A stretch of DNA of 64,000 bases, from contig JAHBYZ010000004.1 in the NCBI GenBank assembly GCA_019635695.1, positions 1 to 64,000 of the forward strand. The letters are read 5' to 3'. The DNA is from Rhizobiaceae bacterium (GTDB taxonomy: Bacteria; Pseudomonadota; Alphaproteobacteria; Rhizobiales; Rhizobiaceae). Both the position numbers and the translations under genes were made by a program. Under the pieces are notes generated by a model that did no database searches, was not told the DNA's origin, and was given only the letters and a program-made list of their open reading frames with translations. This document shows positions 54,306-61,094 of this stretch, in pieces; position 1 is the stretch's first letter; each line of letters opens with the position of its first letter.

Positions 54306-56156
54306 TCAGCCCGCCTGGCTTTCCGCTTCGTCCGCCTTGCGGATCACCTTCTCGGTCTCGTCGCTCAACGCGCGGCCCCTTTGGCGCGGCGTCGCCAGCG
54401 GCGTCGGCGTGGGGGCGGCTCCAGCATTGCCCTGCAGCAATGAGGTGCCGGCATAGATTCCACCCGCGATCTGCATCTCCAGCCGCGCGGCGTCGCGCTG
54501 CCGCACCTCGGCGATCGTGTCGTCCGCTTCCTCCGGCGAGAAGCCTATGGACGTCAGCGTCTCACGGCCGAACACCAGCGCCGATTCCAGCGCCTCGCGG
54601 ATCTGGTAGTCGACGCCGAGCTGGATCAGCTTGAGCGCCGCACCTCGGTCGTAGGCGCGCGCCAGCACCTTCACCAGCGGGTATTCGTGGCGCACGATCT
54701 CGGCGATGCGCTCGGCCGTCTCGGCCTTGTCGACGCAGATCAGGATCGCCTCGGCGCGCCCCGCACCCGCCGCGTGCAATATGTCCGCCCGCGTGCCGTC
54801 GCCGTAATAGACCTTGAAGCCGAAATCCGCGGCGGCCTGGATCATCTCCACGTCCGAATCGATGATCGACACATCGACGCCGCGCAGCAGCAGCGGCTGG
54901 CTGGCGATCTGCCCGAATCGGCCGAAGCCAATGACCAGCACGCGACCGTTGAGGTCGGCCGCCACGTCAACGCCGTCAAGCGTCAGCCGGTCCTGCGGCA
55001 GCACGTAGCGCAGTGCTATGACCAACAGCGGCGTCAGAGCGATGGAGATGATGACGGTCGCCGTCAGCACCGCATTGGTTTGCGCGTCGAGGATGCCGAC
55101 GCCCGCCGCCGTGCCGTAAAGCACGAAGGCAAACTCGCCGCCCTGCGCCATCAACGCGCCACGCGTCAGCGCCTCGCGGTGGCTGGATCTGAGCAACCGT
55201 GCGATGACATAGATGGTGGCCGCCTTGGCCACCATGAACGCCGCGACCAGCGTGGCGATGATGCGCCATTCGACGGCGATGACCGAAAGGTTGAGCGCCA
55301 TGCCGACGCCGAGGAAGAACAGTCCCAGCAGGATGCCGCGGAACGGCTCGATATCGGCTTCCAGCTGGTGACGGAATGTGGATTCCGACAGGAGCACGCC
55401 GGCCAGGAAGGCGCCCATCGCCATCGACAGCCCGCCGAGCTGCATCGCAAGCGCCGCCCCGAGCACGACCAGCAGCGCCGCGGCGGTCATCACCTCGCGC
55501 GCCTGCGCCGCAGCCAGCACGCGAAACAGCGGGTTGAGCAGGAAGCGCCCGGCGATCACCAGCCCGGCAAGCGATCCAAGCGCAATGCCGATCGCCGTCC
55601 AGCGGTCCGCCGCAGTGTGCTCCGCGCCGCCCGGTGCGAGAAAGGCGATCAGCGCCAGCAGCGGCACGATCATCAGGTCTTCCAGCAGCAGGATCGACAC
55701 GACTTTCTGGCCGCCCGGCGTCGCCGTTTCGCCGCGCTCGTCGAGGATCTGCATGACGATCGCCGTCGACGACAGTACGAAGCCGGACGCGCCGACGAAG
55801 GCAATGATCAGCGGCAGCCCGAAGCCATAACCGACCAGCGTCAGCACGAGCGTGGCGATGCCCACCTGCGCGGTGCCGAGCCCGAAGATGGCGCGCCGCA
55901 GGCCCCATAGCCGTGACGGCTGCATCTCCAGCCCGATGATGAACAGGAACATGACGACCCCGAGCTCCGCGATGTGCAGTATGGCGTCGGGGTCGGTGAA
56001 CAGGCCGAGACCGAAGGGTCCGATGACGAGGCCGGCAGTCAGGTAGCCGAGCACGGAGCCAAGCCCGAGGCGCTTGAAGATCGGTACGGCCACGACCCCG
56101 GCGGCAAGCAGCGAGACGACCTGGACAAGGTCGTTGCCGACGGCTTCGGTTGCCAT
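54306..56156 (-). CDS. CPA2-family cation:proton antiporter with RCK domain (Kef/YbaL type)
   Basis: A 616-residue inner-membrane protein. About twelve helices form the Na+/H+ exchanger domain (residues about 5-385), with LGYLTAGLVIGPFGLGLF and GFVLSSTAIVMQIL. An RCK-N/TrkA-N Rossmann domain follows (RVLVIGFGRFGQIASQPLLL, residues about 410-530), with DSDVEMIQAAADFGFKVYYG. It probably exchanges K+ or Na+ for H+ under control of NAD(H) or glutathione adducts. The ATG at 56156 removes an unlikely 36-residue leader. It is convergent with folK, with six bases between them. Confidence 0.9.
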   Translation of the reverse strand: MATEAVGNDLVQVVSLLAAGVVAVPIFKRLGLGSVLGYLTAGLVIGPFGLGLFTDPDAILHIAELGVVMFLFIIGLEMQPSRLWGLRRAIFGLGTAQVGIATLVLTLVGYGFGLPLIIAFVGASGFVLSSTAIVMQILDERGETATPGGQKVVSILLLEDLMIVPLLALIAFLAPGGAEHTAADRWTAIGIALGSLAGLVIAGRFLLNPLFRVLAAAQAREVMTAAALLVVLGAALAMQLGGLSMAMGAFLAGVLLSESTFRHQLEADIEPFRGILLGLFFLGVGMALNLSVIAVEWRIIATLVAAFMVAKAATIYVIARLLRSSHREALTRGALMAQGGEFAFVLYGTAAGVGILDAQTNAVLTATVIISIALTPLLVIALRYVLPQDRLTLDGVDVAADLNGRVLVIGFGRFGQIASQPLLLRGVDVSIIDSDVEMIQAAADFGFKVYYGDGTRADILHAAGAGRAEAILICVDKAETAERIAEIVRHEYPLVKVLARAYDRGAALKLIQLGVDYQIREALESALVFGRETLTSIGFSPEEADDTIAEVRQRDAARLEMQIAGGIYAGTSLLQGNAGAAPTPTPLATPRQRGRALSDETEKVIRKADEAESQAG

Positions 56157-56248
56157 GGATTGCTCCGTGCTTGAATGCTGCGCGGAAGTCTTATCGAAAC
56201 AGCCGTCGGGAGCAACTGTCGTCGGCGCGGAGGGGGGAGGGCACCGCG

Positions 56249-56584
56249 ATGGTACAAACTGCACCGCTTGTCAGGATGGCGGAACTGGAAATCGACCCGG
56301 CGCAGCTTGATGCCTATCGAACCCTCCTGGCCGAGGAGATCGAGGCATCGGTCGCGAGCGAACCGGGCGTGCTTGCCCTCAGCGCCGTGGCTGCCAAGGA
56401 CGATCCGGCGCGCCTCACCATTCTGGAAATCTATGCGGACCAGGCCGCCTACGAGGCGCACCTGCGCACGCCGCACTTCCGGAAATACAAGGCGCTGACG
56501 GCCGAAATGGTGCGCTCGCTTCGGCTGGTCGAGATGACTCCAGTCGCGCTGCGCGCCAAATCCGGCGCGCTCGACTGGCCATAA
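56249..56584 (+). CDS. Putative quinol monooxygenase (ABM fold)
   Basis: A 111-residue dimeric alpha/beta-barrel protein. Features are MAELEIDPAQLDAYRTLLAE, EPGVLALSAVAAKDDPARLT, and EIYADQAAYEAHLRTPHFRK, in which the HLRTPHF motif is typical of YgiN-like antibiotic biosynthesis monooxygenases. The substrate is unknown. The start at 56249 follows GGGGGGAGGG by six bases. It is divergent from the antiporter and ends at a clear hairpin. Confidence 0.82.
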   Translation: MVQTAPLVRMAELEIDPAQLDAYRTLLAEEIEASVASEPGVLALSAVAAKDDPARLTILEIYADQAAYEAHLRTPHFRKYKALTAEMVRSLRLVEMTPVALRAKSGALDWP

Positions 56585-56590
56585 AAGAAA

Positions 56591-56612
56591 AAGCCGGCCA
56601 CATGGCCGGCTT
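56591..56612. terminator. Rho-independent hairpin between convergent genes
   Basis: A perfect nine-base stem (AAGCCGGCC / GGCCGGCTT) with an ACAT loop lies seven bases after the monooxygenase stop and 31 bases before the stop of the convergent secreted-protein gene. The A-run before it (AAAAGAAAAA) gives a U-tail for the minus-strand gene. Confidence 0.8.
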
Positions 56613-56642
56613 GCAATCGGGCGCGGGACGCGGCCGGGGCCG

Positions 56643-57179
56643 CTATTCGCTGGCGATTGCGCCCACCGAGTTCTGGTCCAGCCGCTTGAGCTTGATGCCG
56701 ATGACCGGAACCATCTGACTGGCGACCTTGACGGAAATGGTCACGTTCATCGTCTCGTCGTCGGCCATGCGCGCCAGCATGGCGCCGTCCAGCTTGTTGC
56801 GCTTCAGAGCCAGCGTGGCCTTGCCACCGCCGATCGTGGCGCTGGTGATGTCGAGCCCGTTTCCGGCAGCGCCGTCCATGAACGCCCCGCGGTAGCCGGA
56901 TTTGCCCTTCACGACCGAGGCGGACATGTTCTGCATGAACAGACCGACGCGGCAGCCGCCGTCGAGCGACATGCCTAGCTTGCCGTCAGGGGTCGAGCCC
57001 GTGAAATTGCAGACGAAGCGCGTTCCCTTGTATTTGCCCGCGACGATCTCGCCGGGACCGGACCAGCGTCCCTCGACCGACTCGAGAAACTGGCGTTCGC
57101 GGTCGTTCGATGCGGCCGGAACGATGGCGCCCGCGAGGGCCGCGGCCGCTGCTGCGGCAAGAAGGAAATATCTGGTCAT
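56643..57179 (-). CDS. Conserved secreted protein of unknown function
   Basis: A 178-residue precursor. The N-terminus (YFLLAAAAAAALAGAIVPAA) is a signal peptide. The mature domain starts with ERQFLESVEGRWSGPGEIVA and has the look of a lipocalin-like beta barrel: a GRWSGPG entry, two cysteines (FVCNFTGS, GGCRVGLF) that may form a disulfide, and repeated beta-prone strands. I do not recognise a named family. It stands alone, between the monooxygenase and the YcjF/YcjX pair. Confidence 0.75.
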   Translation of the reverse strand: MTRYFLLAAAAAAALAGAIVPAASNDRERQFLESVEGRWSGPGEIVAGKYKGTRFVCNFTGSTPDGKLGMSLDGGCRVGLFMQNMSASVVKGKSGYRGAFMDGAAGNGLDITSATIGGGKATLALKRNKLDGAMLARMADDETMNVTISVKVASQMVPVIGIKLKRLDQNSVGAIASE

Positions 57180-57300
57180 GGAGCACCCGAAACACGGAGC
57201 GACGTCTGTCCCCCGGGCGAACCATGAACAAGAGTGGTTAACGCTTCGCTATGCCGGGTATCGCGGCGCACCATGATTGAGCGCGTAACGCTATGCAAGC

Positions 57301-58368
57301 CTAGCTTGCATCAACTTTTCCGTCACCGCGCGCGGCAAGCCGCGTGAGCACGGCGAGGATATCGCCAAGGCCGGGCCGCTTGAGCGCAACGAAGGGCAGG
57401 GGGCGAGTCGCCTCGATTGCGGCGATACCGATTCGCGCCGTCATCATGCCGTTCACCACGCCTTCGCCAAGCTTGGCCGAAAGCCGCGCCGCCAGCCCCT
57501 GGCCGACCAGTTGCTGCACGAAGCTATCCCCGGCCGCAATCGTGCCGGTCACCGCCAGATGCGCCAGCGTCGAGCGCAGCAGCCGCAGGAAGCCGAGCGT
57601 GCCCGGCCGTGCGCCGTAGAGTTCGGACAGCCGCCGCACCAGCCGCGCCGCTTCCCAGGTGACGTACGCCAGGTCGACGATGGCGCGTGGGCTGATCGCG
57701 GTCACCAGCGACACGCGCTTGGCGGCATCGGTCACCAGCGTGCGGGCTCGCAGGTCCAGCGGTCCCATCAACTCTGTCTCGGCAAGGCGGATAAGGTCGG
57801 GGCCGTCGATGACGTCGTCGCGCAGCGCCGCCAGCGCCTGCCGTCCGGCGGCGGTCTCGGGCTTTGACGACAGGAAGGAAACGAGGTCGTCTACAAGCGC
57901 CTTCGCCGTCCGCTGGTCAGGATCGGCGGCCGCTCGGGCCGCGCGGCGCTGGAGTTTCTCTACCGATGCAAGCCGCCGCAGCGCCAACATTTCGCGCAAG
58001 ATGATCGCCAGCAGCGCAAACCCCGCTACGGCAGCAAGGCCCGCCGCCGTCCAGCCGAGCCAGTCGGCTCGCGAAAACAGGTCGCGGATCAGCGAATCGA
58101 CCCACAGACCGATCGCCAGCGACGCCAGCAGGCCGAACGCGCCGATGAAGATCGTCCCGAGCCGCGAGCGGCGCTTCGGCGTCACCACCACCGGCGTCGC
58201 CTCAAGCGCCTCGTCCATAGCCTCGAAGACGTCGACCGCATCTGGGGTCACCACGGCCTCGGCCGTTTTCACCGCGCGCGGCTTGCGAACGGGCTGGGTT
58301 TCGGTCCGCGGCTGCTCGGCAGGAGGGTCGATGCGGAAGGCGGCGGGGCGGCGCGGCGTCGAGTTCAT
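57301..58368 (-). CDS. TIGR01620/YcjF-like DUF697 membrane protein
   Basis: A 355-residue inner-membrane protein. After a Pro/Arg-rich N-terminal tail come two hydrophobic helices near residues 90-150 (IFIGAFGLLASLAIGLWVDS, LGWTAAGLAAVAGFALLAII). The C-terminal DUF697 region contains AVVTAISPRAIVDLAYV-like and LRLLRSTLAHLAVTGTIAAG segments. The family always goes with YcjX. Its ATG overlaps the ycjX stop (ATGA at 58365-58368), so the two are translationally coupled. The function is not settled; in other bacteria the pair is envelope-stress linked. Confidence 0.9.
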   Translation of the reverse strand: MNSTPRRPAAFRIDPPAEQPRTETQPVRKPRAVKTAEAVVTPDAVDVFEAMDEALEATPVVVTPKRRSRLGTIFIGAFGLLASLAIGLWVDSLIRDLFSRADWLGWTAAGLAAVAGFALLAIILREMLALRRLASVEKLQRRAARAAADPDQRTAKALVDDLVSFLSSKPETAAGRQALAALRDDVIDGPDLIRLAETELMGPLDLRARTLVTDAAKRVSLVTAISPRAIVDLAYVTWEAARLVRRLSELYGARPGTLGFLRLLRSTLAHLAVTGTIAAGDSFVQQLVGQGLAARLSAKLGEGVVNGMMTARIGIAAIEATRPLPFVALKRPGLGDILAVLTRLAARGDGKVDAS

Positions 58369-59831
58369 GCCAGCCGGTCTCCGATCAGGAACTGCAGGGC
58401 GCGGTCGAGCCGGATGTGCGGCAGGGACAACGTTGCGCCCGTCGCAGTGCGCTCCAGCCGCGGCGGCCTGAAGCGCACGAAGCGGACCACTTCATCCTGC
58501 CCGCCATTGGCCGCGGTCGCGTCGAACAGCGCGGCCGGATCCTTCGGCAGATCGCCGGGAAACACCGCGGTTTCGGTCACGCCGTCGAACTTTTCGCCGG
58601 CGATCGTCTCGCCGGCGATCGGCGTGCCGATGATCACGGGCAGCGTCTCGCGGCCCTGTTTCACCGTGCCTTCGCGTGTCGCGCGAACGGCGGCCATCGC
58701 CAGCACTTCCACCTCGGCCCCGGAGAAACCGGCGCGCGTGATGGCGCGGTCGGCAAGCCGTCGCACGATCGCCTGCAGCTGGTCGTGCGCGGTGTGATGG
58801 ATGTGGTCGGCCTTGGTCGCGGCGATCAGGATGCGGTCGATGCGCCGCGAGAACCAGTCGGTCAGGATGCTGCCGCGTCCGGGCCGGAAGCAGGCGAGAA
58901 TTTCCGTCAGGGCCCGTTCGAGGTCGGCGACCGAGGCCGGCCCGGCGTTCAGCGCCTGCATGGCGTCGATCAGCACGATCTGCCGGTCCAGTCGGGTGAC
59001 GTGTTCCCGGAAGAACGGCCTTACGACATGCGAGAGATAGGAATCGTAGCGCCGCTCCATCATCGCCCGCAGCGAGCCCGATTTCGTCCGCCCCTCATTG
59101 GGCGGCAGCGGTGCGAAGGTGAGCGCCGGGGAACCCTCAAGGTCGCCCGGCATCAGGAACCGGCCCGGCGGCAGCGTCGACAGCGCGCGGCCGTCCTGCT
59201 TGCCGGCCTTAAGGTAGGCCGCGTAGGCTTCGGCGAGCTTGCGCGCGACCATCTCGTCGGCCGGCGCGTCGCCATCCACATCCGCCACGACAGAACGCCA
59301 CGCCGTCGCAAGGTCGGCGCGGACCGGCAGTTCAGAGAGTTCAAAGGCTTCCTTCGAGAACTCGGCATACGACTTGCCGAGCAGCGGCAGGTCGAGCAGC
59401 CACTCGCCGGGATAGTCGACGATGTCGATCGACAGCCTGCCCGACGAGAACATGCGGCCAAGGAATGAGGCGGACTCGTATTCGACGGTGAGCCGCAACT
59501 CCGAGATCGCGCGCGTCGAATCGGGCCAGATGCGCTGGTCGACGAGGGCCGAAACATGGTCCTCGTACTGGAAGCGCGGCACCGCGTCGTCCGGCTGGTG
59601 TTCCAGCATGGCGCGCGCGATACGCCCGGACTTCTGCGCTTCGAACAGCGGCAGCCGTCCGCCATGGATGAGGTTGTGCACCAGCGCGGTGATGAAAACC
59701 GTCTTTCCCGAGCGGGACAGGCCGCTGACCCCGAGCCGCACGGTCGGCGCGGAAAACAGCTCCGCCGTGCGCCCGGCCATGGTTTCCAGCGCGATGCGCG
59801 CTTCGTCGGTGATGGAAGTGATTGCCGCCAA
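58365..59831 (-). CDS. YcjX family GTP-binding protein (DUF463)
   Basis: A 488-residue P-loop protein. The nucleotide site GLSRSGKT is at residues 37-44, then LSIDIVDYPGEWLLDLPLLG supplies the switch/Walker B region, and LIAATKADHIHHTAHDQL is the base-specifying motif (TKAD). It belongs to the YcjX stress-linked GTPase family and pairs with the downstream DUF697 protein. The start is TTG at 59831, with CCCGGAGCC ahead; no ATG is better placed. Confidence 0.9.
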   Translation of the reverse strand: MAAITSITDEARIALETMAGRTAELFSAPTVRLGVSGLSRSGKTVFITALVHNLIHGGRLPLFEAQKSGRIARAMLEHQPDDAVPRFQYEDHVSALVDQRIWPDSTRAISELRLTVEYESASFLGRMFSSGRLSIDIVDYPGEWLLDLPLLGKSYAEFSKEAFELSELPVRADLATAWRSVVADVDGDAPADEMVARKLAEAYAAYLKAGKQDGRALSTLPPGRFLMPGDLEGSPALTFAPLPPNEGRTKSGSLRAMMERRYDSYLSHVVRPFFREHVTRLDRQIVLIDAMQALNAGPASVADLERALTEILACFRPGRGSILTDWFSRRIDRILIAATKADHIHHTAHDQLQAIVRRLADRAITRAGFSGAEVEVLAMAAVRATREGTVKQGRETLPVIIGTPIAGETIAGEKFDGVTETAVFPGDLPKDPAALFDATAANGGQDEVVRFVRFRPPRLERTATGATLSLPHIRLDRALQFLIGDRLA

Positions 59832-59899
59832 GCGGGGCTCCGGGCTTTACAGCCGGCATATAGGCGGACGCGCGCCGCCTTGCAAAGCACCGCCCTGCG

Positions 59900-60403
59900 T
59901 CAGCCCTCGTATACGTCGAAGCGTTCCAGCCTGCCCGTGCCCCGCTTCATGCCCGAAAACGGCCGCTCGAAGGAGATCACGGCGAGCCCGCATACAGGGA
60001 AACCGGCCTTGAGCGCCTTCAGCGCGTCCTCGTCGCCGTCCCCTGCCAAAGCCTCGCCGATGTCCTCGGTCATCGGATTGTGGCCGACCACCAGCACCGA
60101 TGCCGCCGTGCCGGTCCCGCGCAGCGCGTCGAGATAGGCCTTGGCGCCGCCGTCATAGAGTTCGGGCACGAAGCTGACCGCGATGCCCGCCCCGAAAGCG
60201 TGCGCCACGCCTTCCCAGGTCTGCCGCGTGCGCAGCGCCGGCGAACACAGCACCTGCGCCGGCACGTCGCCGGCCGCCGCCATCGCAATGCCGGCGGCGC
60301 GCGCGGCGCGCATGCCTTCCGGCGTCAGCGGCCGCTCGAAATCGCCCATGCCGGGCGCGGCCCAGGCGGCCTTGGCATGTCGCAGCAGGAACAGGCGTGG
60401 CAT
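59900..60403 (-). CDS. SixA-like histidine phosphatase
   Basis: A 167-residue cytoplasmic phosphatase with the N-terminal motif LFLLRHAKAAW (phospho-accepting His in RHAK) and a second active-site His in VLVVGHNPMTED. The RHAKA form and the short size are those of the SixA group, which can remove phosphate from HPt histidines. Whether the HPt protein at 51 kb is a target is only a guess. I used the ATG at 60403, since the frame upstream overlaps the dksA promoter. Confidence 0.85.
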   Translation of the reverse strand: MPRLFLLRHAKAAWAAPGMGDFERPLTPEGMRAARAAGIAMAAAGDVPAQVLCSPALRTRQTWEGVAHAFGAGIAVSFVPELYDGGAKAYLDALRGTGTAASVLVVGHNPMTEDIGEALAGDGDEDALKALKAGFPVCGLAVISFERPFSGMKRGTGRLERFDVYEG

Positions 60404-60575
60404 GGCGGCCTCCGTGACTTCCTCATCGCTTATTGCAAATCGCCGGTCGCTAGAAGCCTCACCCGGCCGATTGCGCTCGATTCGCCAAAGCACGGATTTC
60501 ATGTGCCTTTTTGTGAACGAGATTGCCTGCGCACAACCGCCATTAACAAAAGCGTGAGACGCCTGCGCGCGCCGC

Positions 60576-60604
60576 TTGTGCGGGCTGGGGCCCACGAATA
60601 TATA
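60576..60604 (+). promoter_or_regulatory. Candidate sigma-70-type promoter of dksA
   Basis: A -35-like TTGTGC (60576-60581) and a -10-like TATATA (60599-60604) are separated by 17 bases and lie 30 bases before the dksA start. The -35 match is only moderate. Confidence 0.4.
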
Positions 60605-60634
60605 GGCGCCGGGTCGTCCAGTGGGGTGAGTCGA

Positions 60635-61051
60635 ATGAACGATCTCGTCGATGCCGATTACGTTCCCTCGGAAACCGAGCCCTTTATGAACGAGCGGCAG
60701 AAAGCCTATTTCAGGCGCAAGCTCGTCTCCTGGAAGAACGACATCCTGCGCGAAGCGCGCGAGACCCTCGAAATCCTGCAGCAGGAAAACGCCAACCACC
60801 CCGATCTGGCCGACCGGGCGTCGTCCGAGACCGACCGCGCCATCGAGCTGCGCGCCCGCGACCGGCAGCGCAAGCTGATCTCCAAGATCGATGCCGCGCT
60901 GCACCGAATCGATGACGGCACGTACGGATATTGCGAGGAAACCGGCGAGCCGATCTCGCTCAAGCGCCTCGACGCCCGCCCGATCGCCACGCTCTCAATC
61001 GAGGCGCAGGAGCGCCACGAGCGCCGCGAGAAGGTCTATCGCGACGACTGA
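60635..61051 (+). CDS. dksA: RNA polymerase-binding transcription factor DksA (single-Cys form)
   Basis: A 138-residue DksA/TraR protein that binds the polymerase secondary channel and works with ppGpp in the stringent response. The coiled coil runs from about residue 25 to 95, with tip residues DLADRA (Asp57, Asp60, Ala62) intact. The globular part GTYGYCEETGEPISLKRLDA keeps only one of the four zinc-ligand cysteines (Cys100), as in other alphaproteobacterial DksA proteins, so no zinc site is expected. The ATG at 60635 gives the typical length. A strong hairpin follows the stop codon. Confidence 0.93.
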   Translation: MNDLVDADYVPSETEPFMNERQKAYFRRKLVSWKNDILREARETLEILQQENANHPDLADRASSETDRAIELRARDRQRKLISKIDAALHRIDDGTYGYCEETGEPISLKRLDARPIATLSIEAQERHERREKVYRDD

Positions 61052-61053
61052 GC

Positions 61054-61074
61054 GGCGGCTCGAAGCCGCCTTTT
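61054..61074 (+). terminator. Rho-independent terminator of dksA
   Basis: A perfect seven-base stem (GGCGGCT / AGCCGCC) with a CGA loop is followed by TTTT, starting two bases after the dksA stop codon. Confidence 0.88.
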
Positions 61075-61094
61075 CTGCCTTCGCTGCCCGGGCT

